DNA of 64,000 bases from Selenomonadaceae bacterium. Lineage in GTDB: Bacteria > Bacillota > Negativicutes > Selenomonadales > Selenomonadaceae. A model generated the notes under the pieces. That model was not told the DNA's origin and searched no databases. It worked only from the letters and a program-made list of their open reading frames with translations. The stretch covers positions 1 to 64,000 of the forward strand of contig JAFXTD010000020.1 of the NCBI GenBank assembly GCA_017535925.1, given 5' to 3'. How positions within the stretch are numbered: the first letter of the stretch is position 1; the number at the start of each line of letters is the position of its first letter. Of the stretch, positions 51,427 through 61,242 are shown piece by piece. The position numbers were made by a program, and so were the translations under genes.

Positions 51427-54400
51427 GTTCAGCCTCCGCCATCAGCTTTAGCAAAGTTTCTTCGACTTCGTTTAGCGTGCCGACTATCCGCAAAATTCTT
51501 TGCCGCGAAAAAAGATATTCCGCCTTGCCCGTCTTGCGCAAGATGTTCAGCTCGCAAAGTTCCTCCATGAGCGCGCCGACTTTTTCCTCTGCGTTCGGAA
51601 GCAACGGTTCCTTAATCAATCCGAATTCGGCGGCGGCTGATAAAATTTCTCGCGGCGAATAACCTTCCAAACGATTTTGCTTGTAATAAAGATGCGCCAA
51701 CAAATTCGCGATAACGAAATAATATTTGTCCTCGCCGAGCCGCAACGTGATTTCGATTTTGGTTTTTATGTCCTTCGTGAATTCGCGGTCGGCAAGAACT
51801 TTTTTTATGTGCTCCTCGCTGATTCGATAAATCGGCGTATCGGCGTCGTAGCCCGCATAGCCCGCCTCGAACAAAGCCTTGACAAGTTTTTCGCAGTAAA
51901 GCTGAATCAAACTCGGAAAGTAATTCGCCGTCTCCAAAATCGTAAGAATCAAAGAATCCTTTTCGCTTTCCGGAAAGTACAAGCCCAAATATCTTAGCGG
52001 CACTTCCAAAAGTTGACGGGCGTCCTCGACGTTGAAAGGTTTTATCGTCAAAGATTTCAACGTGGGAAGAATGCTGTTGTTGCTGAAAGTTTTTTCGCGC
52101 TCGAAGCGAATGATATTCCTCAAGCCCGCGATAACAAATTTGAATCGGCTGCCGTCATAATCCTCCTGCTGAATCTTGGCAAGCGCGACAATCGGGGCGT
52201 AATTATTTTCCGCGCAAGAGTCGATAAATTTATCCGCCTCGTCAAGCATGAGGAGGAAGTAGGGAATTTTCGTCGGCGCGTCACTCGACAGACGATTTCT
52301 TATGGCGCGGGTAAGTTCCTCCCAATCGTCGGTCTCGAAAGGTTCGGCGAAGAAATTTTTATCGCTAAGCTCGTGACTTGTAAGCAAAGCCGCTTCCCGA
52401 TAATTTTTATCGTCAATGTCAATGAAAATCGCCCGCTCGTTGTTGTTGCCGTCAACTTTTCGACACGCCATTTTGAGCAGAGCCGACTTGCCCAGCTGAC
52501 GACCGCCGCAGACGATATTCACTCCGCCGTGATTCATGACCTCGTTGATTTCGTTTTCGCGACCGATGAACATTTCGGGCGGCAGAGGAATTCGCGGCGA
52601 CCAAATGTAAGGTTGATAGCGGGCGAACGGCATTATCAGCGACATCAAAGTATCGGTGACTCTCTTCGTGCCGAGCTGCGCCGCGCAATTTTTCAACAGG
52701 AACATTATCGTTACTCTGTCGACGACCGCAAAAACTTTTGTCAAGCTCTTGTCAAGCTTAATCTCTTTTGCGAGGCGACGACGCGTCGGCAAGTCAAGCG
52801 CGTAATCCAAAAATATCAGCGTGTGTTTGGAATTGCCGAGCTCCTTGAATTTTTCGATAAGATTTTTCTCGTCGAACTTGCCGAAGAGACACGAGACATT
52901 GAAGCCGGCAATTTCCGCATCCGAGCCGAACGCCGCTATCGGGTGACCGGATTTTTGTCCCGCGCCGAAAATCTTCACGTGGAAATTAATCGTGTTTGAA
53001 GCGGGCAAAGAAATTTTTTGAACGTCCTCGACGCTGAAGCCGAGCAACTCAAGCAAAGTTTTAATTCGGTCTTCGTTGACGGAATTTGTAATCCAACTTT
53101 TGATGAGATTGAGTTTGGCGCGAGAAATTTTATCGCGAGGCAAAATTTTCTTGCCGATTAAATTTTCCAACGAATCGCCGCTGTCTTTGACGCGATTATA
53201 ACAATCGACGTACTCTTCCGCGTCCAAAAATCTGTTAAGCGGCGTGTCTTCCGTGTCGTCGAATTTTTTGTAAAGTTCGCCGCGACTCAACTTGAAAATC
53301 AAACTTTGAGCCGCCGTAAAATTTCGCGCCGCGATTATTTTTTCAATCTCTGCAATGCTGTCGTTAAGTTCCGCCTCGTTGAAGTTGTCCGAAATTTTTT
53401 TGTAAGTTTCAATCGCCGACTGCAAATCTTTCTTGAGAACTTCGCCGCGCTTAACGGCGTTGTCTTCAATCACGTCTTCCCAATATTTTTTCACGCGGAA
53501 AAACACGCCGAAATTTTTTGTCTCCGAAGCATACTTGTAGCAGTTTTCGACGAGCTGAAGAATTTTTTCCTTTTCGCCTTCGGGCAACGTGTCAAATTGT
53601 CCGTAGCTCTGCGCAAGCTCAAGACCGCCGATAAAATTTTCGCGATAACGCGGGGCGTCTTTGGCGGCACTGGTTATGCACTTCGCCACGTCGTATTCTT
53701 TCTGCTCAATGAACGACGCGCCTTTGAAATTTTTGAGGTAATCGTCAAGCAGTTTCGCGGAACCGAAATCGTCGCCGCCCGCCTCGAAAATCTGTTCGAT
53801 ACGTGCCTCTACCGTCGGCAACTTCAAAGCCGCGTGCTTTTTTATTTGTTCGGTTATGCCTTCATGCGTTCCGTCGGAAATGTTCAAGTCGAATTTCGGA
53901 AAATAATTTTCGTCGAGGACAATCTTATCGCCGCACAAAAATTCCGCGTAAAAATATTTATGTTCAAGCCTGCTGTAGGAGCCGTCAAGCCGCGCAGAAA
54001 TTTCTTTGAGCGTCCGAATCAAGACGATTGAGCCCGCATCTTTCGATAAATTTTTTTGAGCCGCTTGAACGTTGTCGATAAGTTGCGAACGAATTTTTTT
54101 GTATTCGACAATGCCGCTGTCCTCGCCGCCCGCGCAGAGAATTTGAGCACAATTAACCCAAGCGCACATAATTTCTACGGCGCGCTCCATGTTTTTTGTT
54201 ATGTTGTTGCGAAGACGACTTACAAGCTTGCCGGGATTTTTCTTGCCGCAAGCCTCGTCCCATTTGTCGTCGATAAATTGAGCGAGCTTTTCGTCGTCGA
54301 TATTCACCCTGTCGAAGCTTGCATCCTTTTCGATAAAAGTTTCCGTCAAAAAATCTTTAATGAAGTTGAGCGTGTCAACCGAATGAGCCTCCGCCTTATC

Positions 54401-56593
54401 TTTTATCGCGTTGAAAATTTGCGCAAAGTCTCCGTTGCGCGAAAAAATATTTTGCTCCATGCGAATAAAAGTTTCGTTGTCGGCGCGGTCGGTCAATTTC
54501 CCTTCGAAGTAGCGGGCGTAATAATCTTCGGCGTCGCGAATGACTTTGACCAAATTTTTTTCGGCGGCGTCGCGTTCTTTGGTTTGATAGTCGGCGTAGA
54601 AGTCGACTCCTTTTTTTACGTAGGTCTTAAAATTTTTCAGAGTGTCAATCAAATTCGCAAGAGTCGCATTCGACTTGACAGGCGCAAAACTTTTCGTCAA
54701 GGCATGCAAAGTCGGGATACCGTAATCAACGCCGAAATCGTTGTAGAAAAATGCACGGAGGGCGGCGGCGGTCAGCAACGCCTCGTTAAAAGAATCGTCG
54801 TCATTCGTCGCCAAAACGGAAATCGTATCGGCACTGTAGCCCGTCTTCAAAAGCGGGTCGTCGAGCGCGAAGGCAAGTTGACGATAAAGATATTCGGTAT
54901 TCGGAACCTCCAAACTTTGCGCCTTGAGATAAGCCGTCGCGCAGTAAAATTTTTTCTTCAACAGCAAGTCTTTAACGTCATGCAAAATTTTTTCTTTGAG
55001 CGTCGAATCAACAGGAGGTGCTTCGGATTTTTGAACGTCGGGAAGTTCTTCCGGTTCGTCGGAATTTTTTTCGCCTTGAGGTTCGTTGTCGGGCGGCGAG
55101 GTTGTCTTCCAAATATCCTCTTCCGAAATTTTTTCCAGCGTGTCCTTCTGATAAAAATTTTTTTCACTGAAGTCGTAAAGATAGCGGTCGGCGTTCTTCG
55201 GGAAGTCTTCCTTGAAAAAAGTTTCGAGGATTTCAAAATTTTTTTCGGCGTGAACGCGATTGAAGCCCGCGACAAATATCCTGTCAATTTTCTTGCCGCG
55301 ATTGAAATAATTCTTGAGCCGCTTAAAAAATCTTTCGACATCCTCCGTCGTGTCCCAGAAAAATCCGAAAAACAAATCGCGCTTTTCCGGTCCGATAAAT
55401 TCCGTCCTGAACGATTGCGGAGAAAAATCTACGTCGTGGAAACCATCGTCATGAGCCGCCGCGATTTCGTGAATGTGGAAAAAGAGCATCCGCGTCAAAG
55501 CAACTTTCATATCGTCGGTGAGGAAAGGCGCGTTGTCGAACTCAAATTTTTCGCCGTGCTTCGAGTTGGAAATAAATTTCTTGCCGTTTTCGGTTCTCAA
55601 GAATTCGGCGAAATTTTTTGTCAAGCCGTAGAAACTTCCGAACTTCTCAAAGTTGTAGCGTTTGAAGTAGCCCTTCGCGAAAAGCATCTGCACCATACTT
55701 TCAACGACATTGACCGGCATTTTCTTCGGACAAAATCCCGGCAGCCAAAGCATTCCTTTCGCGGCGGCATAACGCAGGACGGGCTTGAGCATTTCGGGGT
55801 TGGTGAATTCCTTCTTGAAATTTTTCGCGGAAAATTCTTTGTTGCGTTCGCTGTTGTCTGTTGTGAAAGATTTTTTCCAAACGTCGAAATCATTTTCGGT
55901 GAGCAGTGCACCGGGCGCGGCGAAAAGTTTTTCCAAGTTAATTTTTTTTGGCGGCTTGGCGGGCGGAATAATTTCCTTTGCCTTGCGTTGACGAATAATT
56001 TTTTTCTCCTCGACTTCTTCAGGCGTCACCAAAGTCAATTCGTTGCCGAAGAGTCCGCGCCCAAGAAAATCGTCGCTGAAAAATTCGCGCAGCTCGTTGC
56101 TTATCGAAAATTTTTTGCCGATGTCAGCCTCTTCCGTCGCGTTGATAAATTTTGCATAGGGCGCAAGCGAGGCTTTCAACTTGTCGGTCTGTCGTTTCCT
56201 CGCCAATAATTTTTTCAAAGCCGTTTGATGTTCGCGCAAAATTTTTTTCAAGTCGACTGCTTCCGTCACGAACAACAAAAATTTTTCGGCTTGCCCGAAG
56301 ACACTTGCCTCGCGAATTCTTTTCTCCTCGACTTCCAAAATTTTTTCGAGGTCGGAAAATTTTTCGGGCAATGGCTCCTCGAAAATCTGCGTGTAAAGTC
56401 TTAAGCATGCGTTTGATTTTTTCAGCCATGCCAAAAAATTTTCGCTCCAAAGTTCCAAGCCATCAGGCGTCGCGAATTTGTCGTTGTCAATGATATTTTC
56501 AATGTCGGACAAATTTTTTTTGAAGGCAACGCCAAGCTCGCGCAGGTCGTTTAAATCTCGTCGCAAGTCGTTGATTTGTTGAAGTTTTTCCAT
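51419..56593 (-). CDS. Giant STAND/AAA-like P-loop protein
   Basis: 1724 residues. The first ~1,250 residues are mostly helical, charged and without recognised domains (coiled-coil tendency at 1-170, a Pro/Glu linker near 500). A Rossmann-like stretch (about 1260-1340, LIFLDYALDLPTRRRLAKEI) precedes the ATPase. The ATPase begins MFIGRENEINEV, with Walker A GGRQLGKSAL (1363-1372) and Walker B YFLLMLDEADKF (about 1445-1456), followed by helical and winged-helix-like regions. This is the arrangement of signal-transducing STAND ATPases. The ATG at 56593 has GGAG 9 nt upstream. It lies 30 bp after livF and is coupled to the 349-aa gene. A long open frame on the opposite strand is a shadow. Confidence 0.83.
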   Translation of the reverse strand: MEKLQQINDLRRDLNDLRELGVAFKKNLSDIENIIDNDKFATPDGLELWSENFLAWLKKSNACLRLYTQIFEEPLPEKFSDLEKILEVEEKRIREASVFGQAEKFLLFVTEAVDLKKILREHQTALKKLLARKRQTDKLKASLAPYAKFINATEEADIGKKFSISNELREFFSDDFLGRGLFGNELTLVTPEEVEEKKIIRQRKAKEIIPPAKPPKKINLEKLFAAPGALLTENDFDVWKKSFTTDNSERNKEFSAKNFKKEFTNPEMLKPVLRYAAAKGMLWLPGFCPKKMPVNVVESMVQMLFAKGYFKRYNFEKFGSFYGLTKNFAEFLRTENGKKFISNSKHGEKFEFDNAPFLTDDMKVALTRMLFFHIHEIAAAHDDGFHDVDFSPQSFRTEFIGPEKRDLFFGFFWDTTEDVERFFKRLKNYFNRGKKIDRIFVAGFNRVHAEKNFEILETFFKEDFPKNADRYLYDFSEKNFYQKDTLEKISEEDIWKTTSPPDNEPQGEKNSDEPEELPDVQKSEAPPVDSTLKEKILHDVKDLLLKKKFYCATAYLKAQSLEVPNTEYLYRQLAFALDDPLLKTGYSADTISVLATNDDDSFNEALLTAAALRAFFYNDFGVDYGIPTLHALTKSFAPVKSNATLANLIDTLKNFKTYVKKGVDFYADYQTKERDAAEKNLVKVIRDAEDYYARYFEGKLTDRADNETFIRMEQNIFSRNGDFAQIFNAIKDKAEAHSVDTLNFIKDFLTETFIEKDASFDRVNIDDEKLAQFIDDKWDEACGKKNPGKLVSRLRNNITKNMERAVEIMCAWVNCAQILCAGGEDSGIVEYKKIRSQLIDNVQAAQKNLSKDAGSIVLIRTLKEISARLDGSYSRLEHKYFYAEFLCGDKIVLDENYFPKFDLNISDGTHEGITEQIKKHAALKLPTVEARIEQIFEAGGDDFGSAKLLDDYLKNFKGASFIEQKEYDVAKCITSAAKDAPRYRENFIGGLELAQSYGQFDTLPEGEKEKILQLVENCYKYASETKNFGVFFRVKKYWEDVIEDNAVKRGEVLKKDLQSAIETYKKISDNFNEAELNDSIAEIEKIIAARNFTAAQSLIFKLSRGELYKKFDDTEDTPLNRFLDAEEYVDCYNRVKDSGDSLENLIGKKILPRDKISRAKLNLIKSWITNSVNEDRIKTLLELLGFSVEDVQKISLPASNTINFHVKIFGAGQKSGHPIAAFGSDAEIAGFNVSCLFGKFDEKNLIEKFKELGNSKHTLIFLDYALDLPTRRRLAKEIKLDKSLTKVFAVVDRVTIMFLLKNCAAQLGTKRVTDTLMSLIMPFARYQPYIWSPRIPLPPEMFIGRENEINEVMNHGGVNIVCGGRQLGKSALLKMACRKVDGNNNERAIFIDIDDKNYREAALLTSHELSDKNFFAEPFETDDWEELTRAIRNRLSSDAPTKIPYFLLMLDEADKFIDSCAENNYAPIVALAKIQQEDYDGSRFKFVIAGLRNIIRFEREKTFSNNSILPTLKSLTIKPFNVEDARQLLEVPLRYLGLYFPESEKDSLILTILETANYFPSLIQLYCEKLVKALFEAGYAGYDADTPIYRISEEHIKKVLADREFTKDIKTKIEITLRLGEDKYYFVIANLLAHLYYKQNRLEGYSPREILSAAAEFGLIKEPLLPNAEEKVGALMEELCELNILRKTGKAEYLFSRQRILRIVGTLNEVEETLLKLMAEAEHE

Positions 56594-56623
56594 GAGTTCA
56601 ATCTCCAAATTCCAAATTGATTT

Positions 56624-57334
56624 TCAGCCTCCGAGATAAGCTTTGCGGATGTCTTCGCTGGCAGCAAGTTCTTTGGCGTCGCCGGTGATTGTGATTCGCC
56701 CCGTCTCCAAAACATAAGCGCGGTTGGCAATCGACAAAGCCATGTTTGCATTTTGTTCGACGAGCAAAACCGTCGTGCCCGTCTTGTTTATGTCGACTAT
56801 GATTGAAAAAATTTCTTTGATTAGAAGCGGGGCAAGTCCCATGCTGGGTTCGTCCATAAGCAAAAGTTTCGGGCGACTCATCAACGCACGACCCATTGCA
56901 AGCATTTGTTGTTCGCCGCCGGATAAAGTTCCCGCCAGCTGAAGTCGACGTTCTTCAAGGCGCGGAAAACGTTTGAAGACCATTTGCATATCGCTTTGGA
57001 TTCCGTCCTTGTCCGAGCGCGTGAAGGCTCCCAACTCCAAATTTTCCAGCACGGTCATTTCCGCGAAGATTCGTCGACCTTCGGGCACTTGCGATATTCC
57101 CTCGCGAACGATTTTATGAGCCGGCATGCCCGCGATGTTGTTGCCGAGAAATTTTATTTCGCCGGTCTTCGGCTTGAGCAGTCCCGAAATTGTTCTAAGT
57201 GTCGTCGACTTGCCCGCGCCGTTCGCACCAATCAGTGTGACAATCTCACCTTCCTCGACCGAAAGACTTATGCCTTTTATCGCGTGAATCGCTCCGTAAT
57301 AAACGTTTATGTCTTTGACTTCAAGCATTGCCAT
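56624..57334 (-). CDS. livF: LivF, branched-chain amino acid ABC transporter ATPase
   Basis: 236 residues. Walker A GANGAGKSTTLR, signature TLSGGEQQM, Walker B LLLMDEPSMGLAP and the LivF-type VPEGRRIF segment. ATG at 57334 with GGAGG 7 nt upstream. Separated from livG by three unrelated genes although the whole series is tightly packed. Confidence 0.95.
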   Translation of the reverse strand: MAMLEVKDINVYYGAIHAIKGISLSVEEGEIVTLIGANGAGKSTTLRTISGLLKPKTGEIKFLGNNIAGMPAHKIVREGISQVPEGRRIFAEMTVLENLELGAFTRSDKDGIQSDMQMVFKRFPRLEERRLQLAGTLSGGEQQMLAMGRALMSRPKLLLMDEPSMGLAPLLIKEIFSIIVDINKTGTTVLLVEQNANMALSIANRAYVLETGRITITGDAKELAASEDIRKAYLGG

Positions 57335-57347
57335 AAGCAAACCTCCT

Positions 57348-58280
57348 TTACTTGTCATGAAGTGAAATAAATTTTTCGATGTCGTTGAAGTACTTAAAGT
57401 TGTCGTGAATTTTATCGAGGCTCCAATCCCACCATTTGATTCTTAACAACGATTCGATAACGTCTTCGGGAAATCTGAACTTGATGATTTTTGCAGGGTT
57501 GCCTCCGACGATTGCATAGGGCGGAACATTTTTAACAACGACGCTGTCCGCGGCGATTACTGCTCCGTCTCCGATAATCAGCGGCTTGTTTAAATTCGTT
57601 ACCTTCAAAAAACAGCCGCGACCAATCCAAACGTCCGAGCCAATATTTATTTTGCAAAATTCGCGTTGAGAGTTGATAAAATCATCACCGGCATCCCAAT
57701 CCAAATGAGGAAAGCTGTAAGAGCTGACATTTTCGAAGTGGTGAGCGTTATTCGGCAACGCTTCAAAAGTTATATTCCAGCTGAGTGAAGAAAAATTTCC
57801 AACGGATATAATGCAGTGGTGTCCTTCAATTATGGTTTTGCCGATATAACTTTTATTGCCCAATTTGAAAACGGAATTATTTGCCGCAAATCTGTATACG
57901 CGCTGATAATTTGTCTTGGTGGTGTCTTCAAATGGAATTTGTGAAAAACCGTAAGCGACACCTTCATTAATCAAGCGAGGAAAATCCAAATTCGGCGTCT
58001 TGAAAACTCTGCCGTCGATGATTCGGTTGCGAGGGAAGCCTTGCGCCTCCAAAAACTTCATGCGGTTATAAAAATTGTTCATGGAGGAAATTATCGCCAG
58101 CTGAAAATTTAAAACACCCCCCCCCGGTCTACCTGCAGCGTCGACAAGAGTAACCTTGCCGCCTTCAAGAATTGCATAAGCAACGATTTCCAAATTGCCG
58201 CGCTGAACTTCGCGGGCGTAGTGAGGTTTGAGTTCGTTGAACAAATCATCAACGCCGAAGAGTAAAGTTTTATATGCCAT
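57348..58280 (-). CDS. Hexapeptide-repeat acyltransferase with G9 tract (paralog A)
   Basis: 310 residues. N-terminal Rossmann-like region (KTLLFGVDDLF) of the PglD/CatB-associated type, then a left-handed beta-helix: IGSDVWIGRGCFL, IGDGAVIAADSVV and YAIVGGNPAKII, typical of CatB-like O- or N-acetyltransferases. The G9 tract encodes Gly-Gly-Gly at residues 53-55, in an insert of about 12 residues that paralog B lacks. Slippage there would frameshift the enzyme. The last ~90 bp are nearly identical to paralog B. ATG at 58280 has GGAGG 8 nt upstream, 4 bp after the HD gene. Confidence 0.88.
   Translation of the reverse strand: MAYKTLLFGVDDLFNELKPHYAREVQRGNLEIVAYAILEGGKVTLVDAAGRPGGGVLNFQLAIISSMNNFYNRMKFLEAQGFPRNRIIDGRVFKTPNLDFPRLINEGVAYGFSQIPFEDTTKTNYQRVYRFAANNSVFKLGNKSYIGKTIIEGHHCIISVGNFSSLSWNITFEALPNNAHHFENVSSYSFPHLDWDAGDDFINSQREFCKINIGSDVWIGRGCFLKVTNLNKPLIIGDGAVIAADSVVVKNVPPYAIVGGNPAKIIKFRFPEDVIESLLRIKWWDWSLDKIHDNFKYFNDIEKFISLHDK
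58117..58125 (-). repeat. G9 homopolymer within acyltransferase A (contingency-type tract)
   Basis: Nine C on the plus strand, nine G in the coding strand, at codons 52-55. Confidence 0.85.
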
Positions 58281-58284
58281 GAGA

Positions 58285-59505
58285 TTATCCTCCGATAAAT
58301 TCAAACGTCACAGGGAATTGATGCTTGCGTGTTGCCTCGCGGCAGTAGCGTTCATAGGTGCGGGAAATTTTTTTCTTGTCAAGCTTTGAATAATCGCCGA
58401 CGATTATGATATGAGCTTCGACGGGAAATTTTTTCATGGTGTCAAGTTCGCCGAGCCGCTCCTCGATACATTCCTGCGTTGAAAGAGGAAAACTTGTGCC
58501 GTGCAAAACTTTGAAGACCTCGCGGACATTTTGAGTTTTGGAATTAAATTCGCAGCTCATGGAAAGATTGCCCTCGCCCGACATGTACATGCGCCCGAAG
58601 CCGTTTGTATCGACACCTTGCGTCAAAAGCGAAGTCCGCGTTCCGTTCTCGTCAATCATAAAAATTTTCGCTTTAGCAATTTCATCGCGCCAAGTTTTTG
58701 CGGGAGTGACGTAAGAATCAAAATCGACCTCGATTGTCTCGCCGCCCTGCGTGTAGGGGAATTGAGCCGCCTCACGATTCGCGTCGCCCAATCTCAACGC
58801 AGCAATAGTCGCCGCACTTCTCGCCAAAGTTTCGCGATTGAAATTGTAAATCTCGACAAGTTGCTTGGGATTTTTTTCGGAAGGTTTTTGATAAGTGTCG
58901 CCGTTCGTCCAAGTCGACTTGTCAAAATAAATTTGCGCGTTGGGGAATTTTTGATTGTAAAGTTCGACGGCGGAATCAATGCGATTGAAACAATCCGTCC
59001 ATTGCTCGCGGCTTGTCAAATCGCGAACGCCCGAACAACTTTTGCTGTGCCCCATGCAATCAAGTGCAACCGCATCGACGTTGACGCCGAGTGTCGCAAT
59101 TGCCTCGCGGTTTTCGAGGACGTGAATCGCCGAATTCAACGAATGGTCTTTGCGCAGGGTGTTGCCGTCGGTGTAAGTTTTGAACTTTCCGCCGTCCATT
59201 CCGGTATCGTGCATGATTGCCGCAACTTCAAGTTCAAGTCTGTCAATCGACGAATACCACACGTTGCCAAAGCCGGCGCGTTCGATGGCGTCAGCCGCTT
59301 CCTTTGACTTGATTGCAACCAATGCCGCGTGGTGAGTGCCGTGGTCGCTGTAGGTTCGCAACTCAACGAATTGCCAAGCGCGAGCTTTGCCGTTTGCGTA
59401 GTATTCCGCCGAAATATTTTTAATCGTGTCGAGACCGGTCGCCGAGACAATCTGCGCGAAGAGAAATAACCATGTGAACAAAAACGCGCTTAAAAATTTT
59501 TTCAT
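58285..59505 (-). CDS. Exported HD-domain phosphohydrolase-like protein
   Basis: 406 residues. A signal peptide (about 1-22, LFLFAQIVSA) precedes an HD-type metal site: YSDHGTHHAAL, AAIMHDTGMDGG and a later KDHSLNSAIHVL. The C-terminal ~130 residues are of unknown fold. Exported HD proteins are uncommon; the substrate may be a phosphorylated envelope compound. ATG at 59505 with AGGAG 8 nt upstream. It lies 4 bp from each flanking acyltransferase gene. Confidence 0.78.
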   Translation of the reverse strand: MKKFLSAFLFTWLFLFAQIVSATGLDTIKNISAEYYANGKARAWQFVELRTYSDHGTHHAALVAIKSKEAADAIERAGFGNVWYSSIDRLELEVAAIMHDTGMDGGKFKTYTDGNTLRKDHSLNSAIHVLENREAIATLGVNVDAVALDCMGHSKSCSGVRDLTSREQWTDCFNRIDSAVELYNQKFPNAQIYFDKSTWTNGDTYQKPSEKNPKQLVEIYNFNRETLARSAATIAALRLGDANREAAQFPYTQGGETIEVDFDSYVTPAKTWRDEIAKAKIFMIDENGTRTSLLTQGVDTNGFGRMYMSGEGNLSMSCEFNSKTQNVREVFKVLHGTSFPLSTQECIEERLGELDTMKKFPVEAHIIIVGDYSKLDKKKISRTYERYCREATRKHQFPVTFEFIGG

Positions 59506-59509
59506 AGAC

Positions 59510-60409
59510 TCAACTCCTGTCATGAAGTGAAATAAATTTTTCCACGTCGTTGAAGTACTTAAAGTTGTCGTGAATTTTATCGAGGCTCCAATCCCACCAT
59601 TTGATTCGCAACAGAGACTCGATAATTTCCGGCTCGAAACGATACTTGATAATTTGCGCGGGGTTGCCTCCGACGATTGCATAGGGCGGAACGCTTTTCA
59701 CGACGACACTGTCCGAGGCAATAACCGCGCCGTCACCGATAGTCAACGGCTTGTTCGGGTTGGTGCACTTGAAAATACAATCGTGCCCGCACCAAACGTC
59801 ATTGCCGATTATAATTTTGCACTTTCCTCGCGAAGGCCAAAAGTCTTTCGGAAATTCCCAATCCAAACTCTTCGAAGGAACTGTCCCGACGTTATGATAA
59901 TTGTGGCTGTGGTTTTGTCCCAAGCGAAAAAATATTCTCTTTGCAAAGGAAGAAAAATTTCCCAACTGAATCAAACCTTTGCCTTCAAAGCGGCTGTCGG
60001 ATCTTATGTAACTTTTTTTGCCGAGCGACAACGTTACCTTTCCGTTTTTGCTTTTAAAAACTTTCGGATAGATTATGCGCAAATCCGCGTCGAAAATATC
60101 TTTATCAAAAGTTCCATAAGCGATGCCTTCCTCCAAAAATCGTGAGAAATCCAAATTCGGCGTCTTAAAAACTCGACCGTCAATGATTCGGTTGCGAGGG
60201 AAACCTTGAGCCTCAAGCAATTTCATTCGCCTGTAAAAATCGTTCTTGCTGGAAATTATCGCAAGGTCAAAGTCATTAACATTCACCTTTTTCGAATCCT
60301 TAACAGTGGCGACGATTTCCAAGTTACCTTGTTTCGCCGCTTTCAAGTAATAAGGCTTTAAAGTTTCAAATAAATCATCGGTGCCGAAGAGCAAAGTTTT
60401 ATAAGCCAT
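59510..60409 (-). CDS. Hexapeptide-repeat acyltransferase (paralog B)
   Basis: 299 residues. Same architecture as paralog A: KTLLFGTDDLF N-terminal part, then IGNDVWCGHDCIF, IGDGAVIASDSVV and YAIVGGNPAQII. It lacks the Gly insert and the homopolymer. AGGAGG precedes the ATG. It starts 12 bp after livG. Confidence 0.88.
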   Translation of the reverse strand: MAYKTLLFGTDDLFETLKPYYLKAAKQGNLEIVATVKDSKKVNVNDFDLAIISSKNDFYRRMKLLEAQGFPRNRIIDGRVFKTPNLDFSRFLEEGIAYGTFDKDIFDADLRIIYPKVFKSKNGKVTLSLGKKSYIRSDSRFEGKGLIQLGNFSSFAKRIFFRLGQNHSHNYHNVGTVPSKSLDWEFPKDFWPSRGKCKIIIGNDVWCGHDCIFKCTNPNKPLTIGDGAVIASDSVVVKSVPPYAIVGGNPAQIIKYRFEPEIIESLLRIKWWDWSLDKIHDNFKYFNDVEKFISLHDRS

Positions 60410-60421
60410 GAAAATTCCTCC

Positions 60422-61204
60422 TTAATTAATCGCCTCCGCCCCGAGATATGCGCGGATAACTTCGGGATTGTTTTGAATTTCGGCGGGCGTGCCGTCAGCG
60501 ATAATCATTCCGTATTCGAGGACGTAAATGCGTTCGCAAATGCCCATGACGAGGCTCATGTCGTGTTCGATTAAAAGTACAGTCAAGCCGAATTGTTTTC
60601 TAATCCAACGAATCATTTCCATAAGCTCCTGTGTCTCTTGCGGGTTCATGCCGGCGGCGGGTTCGTCGAGGAGCAAAAGTTTGGGCTTGGCGGCGAGGGC
60701 GCGGGCAATTTCCAAACGACGCTGTGCACCGTAAGGAAGATTCTTCGCAACCTCGTGAGCGTGTTCGTCAAGCTTGAAAATTTTCAGCAGATTGAGAGCC
60801 TCTTCCTCGATAGATTTTTCTTCGCCGAAGTAACGACCGATTCGCAAGACCGTTTCAAACAAGCCGTATTTGACGTGGCAGTGATAAGCTATCTTGACGT
60901 TATCGAGGACGCTCAATTCGCTGAAGAGTCGAATGTTTTGGAAGGTGCGGGCAATGCCGCGTTGAGTTATTTCGTAAGGCTTGAGCCCGACAAGCGATTT
61001 GCCGTCAAAAGTTATTTCGCCCGTCGTAGGTTTGTAGACGCCCGTTATCAAGTTGAAAGCCGTAGTCTTGCCCGCGCCGTTCGGTCCGATTAAACCAATC
61101 AGCTCGCCCGTGTCAATGTAAATGTTAAAATCCGAAACTGCTTTGAGTCCGCCGAAGATTTCCGACACGTCGACAGTCTCAAGCAGATGTTTTTTATCAG
61201 CCAT
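60422..61204 (-). CDS. livG: LivG, branched-chain amino acid ABC transporter ATPase
   Basis: 260 residues. Walker A GPNGAGKTTAFN, the LivG-type ARTFQNIRLF, signature LPYGAQRRLEIARAL, Walker B LLLLDEPAAGMNP. ATG at 61204 with AAAGGA 7 nt upstream. Confidence 0.95.
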   Translation of the reverse strand: MADKKHLLETVDVSEIFGGLKAVSDFNIYIDTGELIGLIGPNGAGKTTAFNLITGVYKPTTGEITFDGKSLVGLKPYEITQRGIARTFQNIRLFSELSVLDNVKIAYHCHVKYGLFETVLRIGRYFGEEKSIEEEALNLLKIFKLDEHAHEVAKNLPYGAQRRLEIARALAAKPKLLLLDEPAAGMNPQETQELMEMIRWIRKQFGLTVLLIEHDMSLVMGICERIYVLEYGMIIADGTPAEIQNNPEVIRAYLGAEAIN

Positions 61205-61242
61205 AGAAAATTCCTTTCCGAAAAAATTTTTGTTGCAAGCCG

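Noticed and set aside
54056-56209. Long open frame (717 codons) on the plus strand
   Set aside because: It lies opposite the 1724-aa gene, has no RBS, shows no domain and is explained by the codon bias of the real gene.
58285-59682. Longer start for the HD protein at 59682
   Set aside because: The extension overlaps the upstream acyltransferase gene antiparallel in content and precedes a clear signal peptide with its own RBS at 59505.
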